Below, in pieces: positions 41,775-51,224 of a stretch of DNA of 64,000 nucleotides. Made by a program: the position numbers and the translations under genes. Within the stretch, counting starts at the first letter, position 1. The number at the start of each line of letters is the position of its first letter. Source of the DNA: Pseudoxanthomonas wuyuanensis (GTDB lineage Bacteria > Pseudomonadota > Gammaproteobacteria > Xanthomonadales > Xanthomonadaceae); assembly GCF_900215535.1 (NCBI RefSeq), contig NZ_OCND01000005.1, positions 1-64,000 on the forward strand. The letters run 5' to 3'. A model generated the notes under the pieces. It was not told the DNA's origin. It made no database searches and worked only from the letters and a program-made list of their open reading frames with translations.

Positions 41775-42167
41775 ATGAGTACCGCCCCATCCGTGCCTCG
41801 CAGCGTGGTGGCCGCGCGTTTGCGCCAAGCCCGCCAGTTACGGGGCTTGAGCCAACGGGAAGCCGGGGTGCGTATGGGGTTGGACAAAGACACCGCATCG
41901 GCGCGCATTAGCCGATATGAAAGCCAGTCCATGGCTATCAGCTTGGAGTCCCTCTTCGAGTTGGCCAGCGCGCTGGAGGTCCCACCGGCTTACTTAGTCG
42001 CGACTACGCCGGCCATGGCTGATGCCATCCTGTCGTTGGGCAACGAGAGCGAATCACGACAAGGACGCTTGGCTGCTGTCCTGGCCGCTCTCACCAAACT
42101 ACCGAACAGCCAACGCAAAGCCTTGACCGAAGCCATCATGGAAGCCGCATCCAGCGGGAAACCCTGA
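41775..42167 (+). CDS. XRE-family transcriptional regulator
   Basis: 130 residues from the ATG at 41775. The Cro/C1-type HTH is ARLRQARQLRGLSQREAGVR with YESQSMAISLESLFELASAL; the C-terminal half is helical (RLAAVLAALTKLPNSQRKAL). A longer upstream frame back to 41607 has no conserved sequence. It is divergent from the lipoprotein run and convergent with the RadC gene, so it may regulate either itself or the lipoprotein operon. Confidence 0.82.
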   Translation: MSTAPSVPRSVVAARLRQARQLRGLSQREAGVRMGLDKDTASARISRYESQSMAISLESLFELASALEVPPAYLVATTPAMADAILSLGNESESRQGRLAAVLAALTKLPNSQRKALTEAIMEAASSGKP

Positions 42168-42247
42168 TAGCAGCGCTGCCAGCCGCCCATAGCGCCCGGC
42201 CCCAAAGGCCGGGCGCTATGCCGTTGACCACCGAACGGACGTCAGCC

Positions 42248-42757
42248 CTACACCAGTCCCCGGGCAGCCATCGAGACCGCTTGACTGGCCGTGACCACGA
42301 AATGGTCCAGCAACCGGATTTCCACCAACCGCAGCGCACTCGTCAGCTGGACCGTAACCGCCCGGTCAGCTGTGGAGGGTTCACTGTGGCCGCTGGGATG
42401 GTTGTGGGCCACCATGACGGCTGCTGCGTTCAAAGCCAGCGCGCGCTGGACCACGATGCGTGGACGCACCTCCGCGCCATCCACCGAACCGGAGAACAAC
42501 CGCTCCACGGCGATGAGTCGATGCTGGGCGTCGAGGAAGGCCGCCTCGAAGTGCTCCCGTGTCTCATTGCCCAACCGCAACCGGAAGAACGCACCACACG
42601 TCGCCACATCCCCAAACGTCGGACCTGGGGCGCAGGCCCGCCGCTCAAGGATGCGCAAAGCTCGCGCAATGGCCCGGTCGTCTCGTGCCCGGGTAACCTC
42701 CTCCGACGAGGCCACCCCGGCATCGACCGGCACGCGTACACGTAACCGGGCCTGCAT
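42248..42757 (-). CDS. RadC-like JAB-domain protein
   Basis: 169 residues with the JAB/MPN metal site of RadC proteins: AAVMVAHNHPSGHSEPSTAD, then RLVEIRLLDHFVV. The N-terminal HhH domain of chromosomal RadC is absent, as in the many RadC-like genes of integrative elements and plasmids. The start codon overlaps the stop of the DUF932 gene (ATGA at 42754-42757 region), so the two are coupled. Its biochemical role is not established. Confidence 0.88.
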   Translation of the reverse strand: MQARLRVRVPVDAGVASSEEVTRARDDRAIARALRILERRACAPGPTFGDVATCGAFFRLRLGNETREHFEAAFLDAQHRLIAVERLFSGSVDGAEVRPRIVVQRALALNAAAVMVAHNHPSGHSEPSTADRAVTVQLTSALRLVEIRLLDHFVVTASQAVSMAARGLV

Positions 42758-43713
42758 CACGCCACCAGCCGCATCACTTCGTCCCACGCGCGCTGCTTGA
42801 GTCGAGCGCCCTGCCCGAACCACGCCGCTTCCCTGCGGTGGTCATCGCTACGTGCACGCCGGTGATGGTCGACGAACTCGGTGATGCTGTTGAGCAGTCC
42901 CCATGCCGTGCCTCGGCTGGAGGCCATCTGCGCGCCCCGCCCTCCGCCCTCGTACAGCGCGCGGACATTGCCAAGCGCCTGCTCATTGACCACCGGCGCC
43001 TTGCCGTCTGCCGCTGCGTAGACGAGTACCCGGCGTAGCAGGCCTTCGACGGAGTCCGGGTCCACCGGGCGTTCGCACAAGGCCTTCATCCGGGCAACAA
43101 AACCGTCCCACGACGAAACCGTGATACCCAGCTGGCGCTTGACCGCATCCGGGTCGAACTGGCTACGATGCGGCACCTTGATGGCACCGCCGGCATTGCC
43201 TAGCGCGATGGACAAGGTGTTGTTGCAGACCACGCGTACCGAAGTGAACTGAGCCGTGGTCGCCAGCGTCCCATCACAGGCCGTGGCCAGCAGCAGGTAG
43301 CCATCCACCCTGTCCCGGCCCTTGAGCACCGTGCTCTGCCCGGTCCGGGCCAGCGCCCAGAACTTGCGCCCTTCGCGTAGCACACCGGCCGTCTCCAGTT
43401 CGAAGCCATTGACCGCGGTCAGGTCGCGGTAGAACTCGAGGATCTCGCCCGGTTGGACGACCTGGAACCGCTTGGAGACCACAGCCAGCGGCTTCTTGGT
43501 GTCTGAACGGTACAGGACCTTGTTCTCCGGGAAGGGTTGGATGACCCCCACGTTGTTGCGGCCGGTGACGTAGCGGACCTCGGACTCTTCTATCTGCCAG
43601 TCCATGCCGGCTTGCTGCTTCCAGACTTCAATCGGCTGTTGCCGGGCGAGCTTGTTGCCCAGGCCATGCCAGGGCTTCTCGCCAGCGTAGGCCATTGTTT
43701 CAACCAGGTGCAT
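42757..43713 (-). CDS. DUF932 phage/plasmid-like protein
   Basis: About 318 residues. MHLVETMAYAGEKPWHGLGN, SKRFQVVQPGEILEFYRDL and VRVVCNNTLSIALGNAGG are characteristic of the DUF932 family, found in phages, plasmids and integrative elements, where it often neighbours RadC. The ATG at 43713 follows AAGGAAATGACA. The function is unknown; a link with DNA processing or anti-restriction has been suggested for relatives by context only. Confidence 0.88.
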   Translation of the reverse strand: MHLVETMAYAGEKPWHGLGNKLARQQPIEVWKQQAGMDWQIEESEVRYVTGRNNVGVIQPFPENKVLYRSDTKKPLAVVSKRFQVVQPGEILEFYRDLTAVNGFELETAGVLREGRKFWALARTGQSTVLKGRDRVDGYLLLATACDGTLATTAQFTSVRVVCNNTLSIALGNAGGAIKVPHRSQFDPDAVKRQLGITVSSWDGFVARMKALCERPVDPDSVEGLLRRVLVYAAADGKAPVVNEQALGNVRALYEGGGRGAQMASSRGTAWGLLNSITEFVDHHRRARSDDHRREAAWFGQGARLKQRAWDEVMRLVA

Positions 43714-43748
43714 TGTCATTTCCTTGTAGGTGGGCGGCATAAACGCAC

Positions 43749-43772
43749 AAGGCCCGGACAATGCCGGGCCTT
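43749..43772 (-). terminator. Hairpin between the small membrane peptide and DUF932 genes
   Basis: AAGGCCCGG and its mirror GCCGGGCCTT form an 8-9 bp stem around a short loop. The position, 20 bp after the 41-residue gene and 36 bp before DUF932, fits a terminator or attenuator on the minus strand. Confidence 0.6.
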
Positions 43773-43791
43773 GTGGGGATACCAGTAGGAA

Positions 43792-43917
43792 TCAGGGATC
43801 GAGGAAATCACCGCAGTTGCGACATGCTGCAGCCGCCGTGCATTTGACGATGCCGGCCATCACGGCCGTGGCCACCACCATGATGCAGTAGATCAACTCG
43901 ACCTTGTTTTTCATCAT
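43792..43917 (-). CDS. Small membrane peptide (41 residues)
   Basis: The product begins MMKNKVELIYCIMVVATAVM and ends KCTAAAACRNCGDFLDP. It has one membrane helix and a C-terminal CxxC pair. AGGATG lies nine bases before the ATG. The presence of a good start site, a hydrophobic segment and a following hairpin make translation plausible, but the peptide belongs to no family I know. The rest of 43918-44209 shows nothing identifiable. Confidence 0.45.
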   Translation of the reverse strand: MMKNKVELIYCIMVVATAVMAGIVKCTAAAACRNCGDFLDP

Positions 43918-44209
43918 TGCGAACATCCTGAGGGGACACTGCGCTGCGGAGTGCCGGACGCGAAGCCCATGGGTTCCGGCCTCATGGAGGTAGTATGTGT
44001 TTGAATATCCGTTAGATCGAACCCGGAGCGCCGTACTCGCGCCATAAGAAAAGTGTTCCGATCTAGCTTCTCATGCTTCGGAGACTCCTCTTTTCACCAG
44101 ACCACTTCCCTGGAACGAAAATAGGCCGCGATCTTGAGCAAGTAGCAAAGCCGGCTCGAGTCTCTGCTAATGTTCGTCGTAGGCTTGGTCCCAGCGGCTA
44201 TTCGAACAC

Positions 44210-45511
44210 ATGTTCAACTTCCTCGTTACTGCCAGCGACGGTGCTTGGGACCTTCCAGGCTATGAGTATCCTCGCGGCCGATTCCTCGAATACACCAGCG
44301 ATGAAATTGCGGCCAGCTTCCGGCAGCTAAAAGAACTACAGCTCAAGGCGCTGATGGAGCTACCGTGCCTTTTTGCCTACGAAGGCACTGACGAGCCCAT
44401 GCGAGTCGGGCGCCTGAACTCGGTCAAGCTGCGTAACAACGGCAGCCTGCTTTATATCCGGCCAGAATTTGATCCGCAGATTCCGCCGATCCCGTATGAG
44501 CAGATCGAACCGCTGAAAACAGCCTTAGACATTCGCGACTGGGAGCTCAACCGGACACACTGGGCGATCAAGGACGAAGACCTTTACGAAGTGCTGATCG
44601 GTGCCCGCCTTGCCCCCGACGGCATGACGAGTCCAAGAGTGACGAAGACGGATCTTCCCCCCGCCTCGACACCGGAGTTCCAAGCTAATAGCGTTGGTGC
44701 ATTTATCGAGAATGTGTTGGATATGAATCACCATGGTCGTGAGGTGTTCTATCGCGGACACTCTAACCGTTCCAGGTACCGGCTTGAGCCAGCTATCCTT
44801 CGAAAGGATGATCGCGGTAACTTCATCTACCGAGATGCCGAAGACCGAATGTACAGGGAGTTGCTCGTCTCTAACTCTGTCGACTTCCATGGCGATGTGT
44901 ATACACTCGACCGGCTTGTCCGGATGCAGCACTACTCATTGCCGACGCGCCTCCTGGATATCACTTCGAACCCGCTGATAGCACTGTACTTCGCCTGCAA
45001 AAGCAACCTCGACGATGATGGCGAAGTGATCGTTTTCTCCATGGATCGACATCAGATCAAGTACTTCGACTCAGACACCGCCAGCTGCATCGCAAACCTG
45101 ACCCGGCTCCCGCAAGACTCGAAGGAGTCGATCGACTACAGCAGCAACGACGTACGCAAGTTCAACCGACAGCTGGCGGTCAAGCGTCTACTGCACTTTG
45201 TCAAGGAAGAGAAGCCATTTTTCGAGAGTCGAGTGGACCCACGCCATCTCCGTTCTGTTATATGCGTCAAGGGAAAGCACACAAACAGTCGAATTGCGTT
45301 TCAGTCAGGCGCGTTCTTGCTATTTGGCCATGATGCGACGCTGGACGAGGGCGGAACCCCAGAGATCTCTGTCAAACGTATCGGCGTATCGAACAAGCCG
45401 GCCGTTCTCAGACAACTGGATCAGTTGAACATTAATGAGAGCACCGTGTTCCCTTACATTGAGAGCTCGGCGAAGTACATCGCCTCAAAGTTCCAGTTCA
45501 AGGACATCTGA
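44210..45511 (+). CDS. FRG-domain protein
   Basis: 433 residues. The FRG domain occupies about residues 160-300: VFYRGHSNRSRYRLEPAILR, then YTLDRLVRMQHYSLPTRLLD and ITSNPLIALYFACKS. FRG proteins are frequent in defence and prophage islands; their activity is uncharacterised, and a nucleotidyl- or ADP-ribosyl-type chemistry has been guessed. The N-terminal 150 residues are unassigned. It stands at the left edge of the defence genes on the plus strand. Confidence 0.85.
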   Translation: MFNFLVTASDGAWDLPGYEYPRGRFLEYTSDEIAASFRQLKELQLKALMELPCLFAYEGTDEPMRVGRLNSVKLRNNGSLLYIRPEFDPQIPPIPYEQIEPLKTALDIRDWELNRTHWAIKDEDLYEVLIGARLAPDGMTSPRVTKTDLPPASTPEFQANSVGAFIENVLDMNHHGREVFYRGHSNRSRYRLEPAILRKDDRGNFIYRDAEDRMYRELLVSNSVDFHGDVYTLDRLVRMQHYSLPTRLLDITSNPLIALYFACKSNLDDDGEVIVFSMDRHQIKYFDSDTASCIANLTRLPQDSKESIDYSSNDVRKFNRQLAVKRLLHFVKEEKPFFESRVDPRHLRSVICVKGKHTNSRIAFQSGAFLLFGHDATLDEGGTPEISVKRIGVSNKPAVLRQLDQLNINESTVFPYIESSAKYIASKFQFKDI

Positions 45512-45519
45512 CTTTCGCC

Positions 45520-45615
45520 ATGCCTTCGGTCTCCATGTGGGCCGAACACACGGCTACCTACCTTAAGGCAAACCGTCGCGCGTACGCTAAGGCGCGCAAG
45601 GCTGCTGAACAATAG
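45520..45615 (+). CDS. Possible very small basic peptide gene
   Basis: A 31-residue open frame, MPSVSMWAEHTATYLKANRR followed by AYAKARKAAEQ, begins 8 bp after the FRG gene. It would form one basic helix. There is no clear ribosome binding site, so translation would depend on coupling to the FRG gene. Weak candidate. Confidence 0.2.
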   Translation: MPSVSMWAEHTATYLKANRRAYAKARKAAEQ

Positions 45616-45748
45616 CTCGCCGCCAACCGCATTAGTGCGCGCGGCCCACCCGCGACAGGGGTGGATCTTGTCCGTCTCACGCTGTGAGATTTCCCGAGGT
45701 GATGATTCTGGCCTGTTTCAGCTTCACCTCTTTCCAAGGAAGCCGCTC

Positions 45749-46612
45749 ATGACGTTTGATGTGGACAGTTTCGTTTCCAGCGGCAAGCACGCGGCCGCGG
45801 TCATCCCCGTGCTGATTGCGTTCGGGTATGCGTTTCTGCGCGCTGGCTCCGCGTTCCCCTTACTAGCCCGCGCGTGGCGTTTGGTCGCCGGCACCTCCCC
45901 CATCTCCAACGAACGCATAGCCGCATACTTGCGGGATCAGCGCGATTTGAGTTCATTCCAGTTTCACTCCGGACTTCGTCCGCACAGCCTCCGCCAAACG
46001 ACCCAACTGATTGACTGGTCCGATGCCAACGACGTATCGATCGAGCGTATTAGCAAATGCGGTGCCTACTTCGACCTGAGGTCATTGATGATCAACGAGG
46101 CGGTCCTGCCCTCGAAAGGCCGCACGAGGCTGGCCGGCGTAGCCACCCTGGTGCTTCTGGCCAGTACCGGCGGCCTGCTCTACGGCGCCGCGATGATGAA
46201 GTATGCCTACCTGTCCTTCCGCGACGACGGCCGTCACTTCGCCATCGCCGACGACGGCGCCCGTACGCTGCGGTGGACACTCCCCGCACTGCCCGCCTAT
46301 GGCCCGGCGTTGGATAAGGCGCGCTGCGATACCCTGTCCGCAGGTGCGGCAGCAGCAGGCTTCAGCGTCGAGCAGACAAGTGTCCTTTGTAAAGCGTTGG
46401 GTACGCCGGAACTGGACAAGATGGCCACCGAAAATCTGCGCGCACAACGTCTCTTTGTTCTGTTCTTGGCGGCGCTTGTCGTCGGGTTGTTCTGGAGCTG
46501 CGGCGCATGGGTAAACAAGACCCGGGCTGCTCGAACACTGAGTGAGGAATTGCGCGAGCGGCGCTCGACCAATTCGGGCGCTGGGCTCGCCACCACGGCC
46601 GATCCGACATAA
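45749..46612 (+). CDS. Two-helix membrane protein of the defence island
   Basis: About 287 residues, start at 45749 with AAGGAAGCC upstream. Membrane segments are near residues 14-32 (AAAVIPVLIAFGYAFLRAG), 128-150 (LAGVATLVLLASTGGLLYGA) and about 240-258 (RLFVLFLAALVVGLFWSCG). The central loop with two cysteines may be periplasmic. I do not recognise a family with certainty. Its position between an FRG gene and a Gabija system suggests a role in the defence island. Confidence 0.65.
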   Translation: MTFDVDSFVSSGKHAAAVIPVLIAFGYAFLRAGSAFPLLARAWRLVAGTSPISNERIAAYLRDQRDLSSFQFHSGLRPHSLRQTTQLIDWSDANDVSIERISKCGAYFDLRSLMINEAVLPSKGRTRLAGVATLVLLASTGGLLYGAAMMKYAYLSFRDDGRHFAIADDGARTLRWTLPALPAYGPALDKARCDTLSAGAAAAGFSVEQTSVLCKALGTPELDKMATENLRAQRLFVLFLAALVVGLFWSCGAWVNKTRAARTLSEELRERRSTNSGAGLATTADPT

Positions 46613-46702
46613 TAGCCACGGCTCCGTCCGCTGCAGATTCCCACCTGACCCTAGGCAATACACCGCGTCCTCCACCCAGCCAACCCAACTTCGAGCCCCG
46701 TC

Positions 46703-47473
46703 ATGGAATCAGTAGAGCTCATGTCCGCGGACACGGACGCGGCCTTCAGATCCGCATTGTCGCAACTGGACACCCAAGTGCCACGGCGAGCGCAAGGGCG
46801 GCGCAGTCATCATACCGAGCGCTATTGTGCGGCTCATCTACTGGCGACACTGCCCACGTCCCGACTGTCCTTTCCTCTGCGCCTGACCCATGGCGACAAG
46901 CCCGATTTCGTGCTGGAACTGCCTGAGACGAGCATCGGCATCGAACATACCGAAGCCGTGTCGGAGAACGAGGCGCACGCGCAGTTCCTTCGAGAAAAGG
47001 AAGGGCTGGGGCCGGAGGTGTTCTTCATGTCACGCGCTGTGCCGGGTGAGCCAAGGAAGAGCGCAGCGCGGCTGCGGCAGGAGATCAAGGACGATGCGTG
47101 GGGCGACGGATGGTACGGTGACTCGACTGAGCGTGAATGGGCGATCGCCATGGCGTACTACGTGAAGCAGAAGTTGAGCAAGGCTCTCGCCCCAGGGTTC
47201 CTGCGTCACCCACAGAACTGGCTGATGGTCTACGACAACTGGCCGGTGCCATCCGTGGACTACCGCAATAGCGCTTCGCATCTGCAGCCGTTGCTGGAAG
47301 CGATGGATGTCTTCTCGGTATTCGATGCCATCTTCGTGCTGGATGACGCGCAGATGTGCGAGTTCCGATCTACACCCATCATCTACGCGCTGCGCAATCC
47401 TTCAGACGGGCATTGCCCCATTCGCGACACTTCGGGACATGCCGACAAGGATTCGACCTATCGGAGGCGATAG
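46703..47473 (+). CDS. Possible PD-(D/E)xK-type nuclease-like protein
   Basis: 256 residues. HGDKPDFVLELPETSIGIEH (about residues 74-93) places a PD and a downstream E on neighbouring strands in the way of restriction-endonuclease-like folds, though the usual lysine is replaced by HT. The remaining sequence (REWAIAMAYYVKQKLSKALA; WLMVYDNWPVP) is not in a family I can name. It lies 200 bp upstream of gajA on the same strand. It could be an accessory defence nuclease. Confidence 0.5.
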   Translation: MESVELMSADTDAAFRSALSQLDTQVPRRAQGRRSHHTERYCAAHLLATLPTSRLSFPLRLTHGDKPDFVLELPETSIGIEHTEAVSENEAHAQFLREKEGLGPEVFFMSRAVPGEPRKSAARLRQEIKDDAWGDGWYGDSTEREWAIAMAYYVKQKLSKALAPGFLRHPQNWLMVYDNWPVPSVDYRNSASHLQPLLEAMDVFSVFDAIFVLDDAQMCEFRSTPIIYALRNPSDGHCPIRDTSGHADKDSTYRRR

Positions 47474-47673
47474 CCGCACACCTGCGAGCGTCGGCGCCTG
47501 CCGCCCTGCGCGGCTAGTGGATGGCGTAGGCCGATCGGGCCGGAGAGAGGCCAGGAATCAACGCCGGGACGCCCAGTTTCGCCGACCACTCGCGCGTCTA
47601 CCCCCACCCGATCAGCTACGATGGGATCCACGGGGACTGGCGCATCGCCGACAACACAAAGAGGGGGCAACCG

Positions 47674-49419
47674 GTGTATCTGGCGCAGCTCAACATCACC
47701 AATTTCAGGAAGCTCAAGAAAGCCGAATTGCACTTCCAGAAAGGCCTGAACGTCCTTGTCGGGTCCAACAACGCAGGCAAGACAGCAGTCGTCGACGCGC
47801 TGCGCGCCCTGCTCGCCGGACACGACGAACCCTACCCCCGCTTGGACGCCGAGGATATCCACCGCCCCAAGGGCGGTACCCCGGAGGGCGACATGGTCTT
47901 CCAATACGTCTTCCGCGGCCTCGACGCAGACGATGAAGCCGACTTCCTGGCGGCGCTGAAGCCGAACGCGGACGGAAAAATGGAAGCGCACATCACCGTC
48001 CGATACTCGGAAGCGGACAAGACAGGACGGTTGCGCGCCAAACGCTGGTGTGGCGACCATGAGGACGTTGGCCTGACTGGGGACATGATGGAAAACCTAC
48101 GCGGTGTCTACCTGCCGCCACTGCGCGATGCCTCACAGGGCCTGAAGCCCAACCGCACCAGCCAGCTTTCGCGTCTTTTCCAACTCCTTGCCGACAACGC
48201 CGGCAAGGACGGCATCAACAACGCGCTGAAGGAACTTGACGAGGAACTGAAGAAGCACCAGCCAGTCATCAACACCCATGCGGCGATCAAGGGCCGGCAT
48301 GGCGCGATGCTCGGTCCGCAGCTGGCACAGGCGCTGGACTTGGGCCTGAGCGGCAGCGACTTTCAGCGCCTGGCCTCGCGCCTGTCGCTAATCGTGGATG
48401 CCTTCGAGATTGAGCAAAACGGCTTGGGCTTCAACAACCTGATCTTCATGGCCGTGGTGCTTAGCGAGCTGGCCAAGAACCCCGAGGCCAGCTACCGCGG
48501 CCTCATCATCGAGGAGCCTGAGGCGCACCTACACCCGCATCTGCAGGCGGTATTGCTCAGCTACCTTGAGACGATAAAGGCCGTCGAAGGCGAGAAGCCC
48601 GTGCAGCTATTCGTTACCAGCCACTCGCCGAATTTTGCCAGCATTGCTGACCTCGACAGTCTAGCCTGCCTCGTCGACACCGGGAACGCCGTGGAGACCT
48701 TTTTCCCGCGCACGATCACCTTCGGCAAGGGCAAGCGTGAGAAGCTGAAACGCTATCTCGACGTAACCCGCGCCGAGTTGTTCTTTGCCCGCAGGGTGAT
48801 CTTCGTCGAAGGCGCGGCCGAACTCATGCTGGTGAGCGTGCTGGCCGAGAAGGCTGGTCACAAGCTCCGCGAGCACGGCGTCAGCCTGATAAGCGTCGAG
48901 GGATTGAATTTCGACTCGTTCCTGCCGCTGTTCGGTACAACTGCGTTGAAGATCCCGGTGGCCGTCATCACCGATGCGGACCCCGTGTCCGTTGCCGTCG
49001 AAGGCGAGGAACCACAGGCGCTGTATCCGGCCCCCGGCGATGTGGTACAGGTATCGGACAATACGGCGAAGATGAAGGAAAGCGAGGACACTTTCATTAA
49101 GGTCTTCCACGGGCTAAAAACGCTCGAGTATGACCTGGCCCTGCACGCCGATAACCGCACAGCGATGCTGGCGGCGCTCAAGGAGTTGCACCCGAAGATC
49201 GCCGTAACCGTCACCGCGGCGCTCGAAGCGGCGGAAGGCGATGCCGCCAAGGCACGCGCCCTTTTCAGCGGCATGTTCGAGCGGTCGCAAAACAACGTGC
49301 AGAAGGGCCGCTTCGGTCAAGCACTTGCGCAGGTATTCGCTGATGGCGCCGCCTGCGTGGTGCCGGACTACATCGGCAAAGCGATCGCCCACGCCTGCCA
49401 GACCGGACAAGCCGAATAA
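47674..49419 (+). CDS. gajA: Gabija protein GajA (OLD-family ATPase/TOPRIM nuclease)
   Basis: 581 residues, close to the 578 of Bacillus GajA. The ABC-type ATPase has LNVLVGSNNAGKTAVVDALR (Walker A), a Q-loop region and LIIEEPEAHLHPHLQAVLL (Walker B). The C-terminal TOPRIM domain has VIFVEGAAELML (glutamate) and AVITDADPVSV (DxD). GajA is a sequence-specific nicking nuclease held inactive by nucleotides until phage infection depletes them. The GTG at 47674 has AGAGGGGGCAACC upstream. Its stop overlaps the helicase start by one base pair of codons (ATGA). Confidence 0.88.
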   Translation: MYLAQLNITNFRKLKKAELHFQKGLNVLVGSNNAGKTAVVDALRALLAGHDEPYPRLDAEDIHRPKGGTPEGDMVFQYVFRGLDADDEADFLAALKPNADGKMEAHITVRYSEADKTGRLRAKRWCGDHEDVGLTGDMMENLRGVYLPPLRDASQGLKPNRTSQLSRLFQLLADNAGKDGINNALKELDEELKKHQPVINTHAAIKGRHGAMLGPQLAQALDLGLSGSDFQRLASRLSLIVDAFEIEQNGLGFNNLIFMAVVLSELAKNPEASYRGLIIEEPEAHLHPHLQAVLLSYLETIKAVEGEKPVQLFVTSHSPNFASIADLDSLACLVDTGNAVETFFPRTITFGKGKREKLKRYLDVTRAELFFARRVIFVEGAAELMLVSVLAEKAGHKLREHGVSLISVEGLNFDSFLPLFGTTALKIPVAVITDADPVSVAVEGEEPQALYPAPGDVVQVSDNTAKMKESEDTFIKVFHGLKTLEYDLALHADNRTAMLAALKELHPKIAVTVTAALEAAEGDAAKARALFSGMFERSQNNVQKGRFGQALAQVFADGAACVVPDYIGKAIAHACQTGQAE

Positions 49420-51158
49420 TGACCCAGGCATCTGCCGAGCAGTTGCAGATCATTGGTGCACCGCTGACACCGATGTCCGTGATCGCCTGCGCCGGCAGCG
49501 GCAAGACGTTCACCGCAGTACGGCGGCTCGCCGAGATACGCCGGCAGCTGGGCAACCATCGCGGCCGCGCCGCCCTACTCTCGTTCTCCAACGTCGCCGT
49601 CGACACGTTCCGGCAGGAATACCAGATGCTGGTGCAGAACGCGTCAGTAGGCTCCGGCCCAAGCCGTGTCGAGATCGACACGCTGGACGGCTTCATCACC
49701 GCCAACGTGCTACGCCCGCATGCCTACCGGACGATGGGCGCACGACAGGCCGCATTTCTTGTGACGGGTGGAGAGTCGTTTCTGAACGGCTTCAAGTTCA
49801 ACACGGATACCTATCCGCGCGAGATCACGAAGATGCAGGCGGGCATCGATGATGGTCAGTTCTTCTTCCACTACGCCGACAACGACAATACACGAACGCT
49901 GAACACCGCCTATGCGTCCGGCATCATTAACCGCCTTGGCCAGATCGGCGCGTACACACACAACCTAGGTCGCTATTGGTGCCACCGTACGTTGGCGGCA
50001 CAACCGGCCATCCTGCGCGCGCTTGCCCGCCGCTACCCGCACATCTTGATCGACGAAGCCCAGGACATCGGAACGGTACATCAGGCCATCATCGAGCAGC
50101 TTGTCGGCGCGGGCTGCCAAGTGTCGCTGATCGGCGATCCGAACCAGGGCATCTATGAGTTCGCCGGCGCGAACGGCTCGTTCCTGACCCGCTACGGTCA
50201 GCGGGCAGGTGTCAGCAACCTCGGCCTGACCCGGAACTATCGATCAGTCCCAGCGATAGTGGATCTGGCCAACCGCTTGTCGATCCGGGCCGACACCGCG
50301 GATAGGTGCGCCCCCCGCACCACGCATGGCGCGTTCTTCGTGTCCTACCGGAACGCCGACCGGGAGAACCTCATTACGTCGTTTCAGGCGGCGGTGGCGG
50401 CAGCTGAACTCGACCCCGGGCGCTCGGCGGTGCTGTGTCGGGGCCGCGATATGGCAGACCGGCTGGCCGGCAACGAAGGCGCCCCCGGCCAAGGAACCGT
50501 GAAGGGCCTGGCCCAGGCCGCCATCCTGCGGGATCGCAACAAGGACTACCTCGGGGCGTTCAAGCTGGTGACAGCCTGCATCCTCAGCCTCCTGGCGGAT
50601 CCACCGCAGGGACTCGTTGCCAGGCTCGTCCAACCTGCGCGTTATCCCGATGACCGGCCGCTGCGCCGGCTGATCTGGGCATTCACGCGCAACGCAGACT
50701 CGGGATTGCCGGACTCAGCCCTGACCGCGGACACGCAGTGGCACCCGCTTCTGCTAGAACGAATACGGGCGTTGCTGACAACGGTTGAGCGCGACCACGA
50801 ACTCGCAGGTGTTGGCAATCTGGGCCAGAAGCTCGCGCGGCGGGGCTTGCCAAGTGCTCCATTGGTCACCGCCGCCGACCTAACCGCCAATGACGAACCA
50901 CCACGCATCCGCGTGGATACGGTTCATCAGGCAAAGGGCGAAAGCCTCGATGCGGTGTTATATCTGGCGAACAAGGAGCACGCCGCCGCATTGCTGGCGG
51001 GGGTCAACACCGAGGTGGGACGTATCGGCTATGTGGCGGTGACTCGTGCCCGCAATCTCTTGTGGCTAGGCGTGCCAGCCAATGCACTGGAGGAACTGCG
51101 CCCCACCCTGCTCGCGCGAGGCTTCCAGGAAGCCGGCGTAGGGGCGCAGGGACGATGA
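49419..51158 (+). CDS. gajB: Gabija protein GajB (UvrD-like helicase)
   Basis: 579 residues of superfamily 1A. Motifs in order: VIACAGSGKTFTAVRRL (I), AALLSFSNVAVDTF (Ia), ILIDEAQDIGTVHQAI (II), SLIGDPNQGIYEFAGAN (III), RNYRSVPAIVDLAN (IV), IRVDTVHQAKGESLDAVLYL (V) and RIGYVAVTRARNLLWLG (VI). It overlaps gajA, the arrangement of Gabija systems, in which GajB binds GajA and DNA ends to activate it. It is longer than the Bacillus protein (about 494 residues). Confidence 0.88.
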   Translation: MTQASAEQLQIIGAPLTPMSVIACAGSGKTFTAVRRLAEIRRQLGNHRGRAALLSFSNVAVDTFRQEYQMLVQNASVGSGPSRVEIDTLDGFITANVLRPHAYRTMGARQAAFLVTGGESFLNGFKFNTDTYPREITKMQAGIDDGQFFFHYADNDNTRTLNTAYASGIINRLGQIGAYTHNLGRYWCHRTLAAQPAILRALARRYPHILIDEAQDIGTVHQAIIEQLVGAGCQVSLIGDPNQGIYEFAGANGSFLTRYGQRAGVSNLGLTRNYRSVPAIVDLANRLSIRADTADRCAPRTTHGAFFVSYRNADRENLITSFQAAVAAAELDPGRSAVLCRGRDMADRLAGNEGAPGQGTVKGLAQAAILRDRNKDYLGAFKLVTACILSLLADPPQGLVARLVQPARYPDDRPLRRLIWAFTRNADSGLPDSALTADTQWHPLLLERIRALLTTVERDHELAGVGNLGQKLARRGLPSAPLVTAADLTANDEPPRIRVDTVHQAKGESLDAVLYLANKEHAAALLAGVNTEVGRIGYVAVTRARNLLWLGVPANALEELRPTLLARGFQEAGVGAQGR

Positions 51159-51224
51159 TCGATACGATGCCTTGGCCCAGCGCTACGTTGATACATCACC
51201 CATCCATCGAGGCGCATCCAGATT

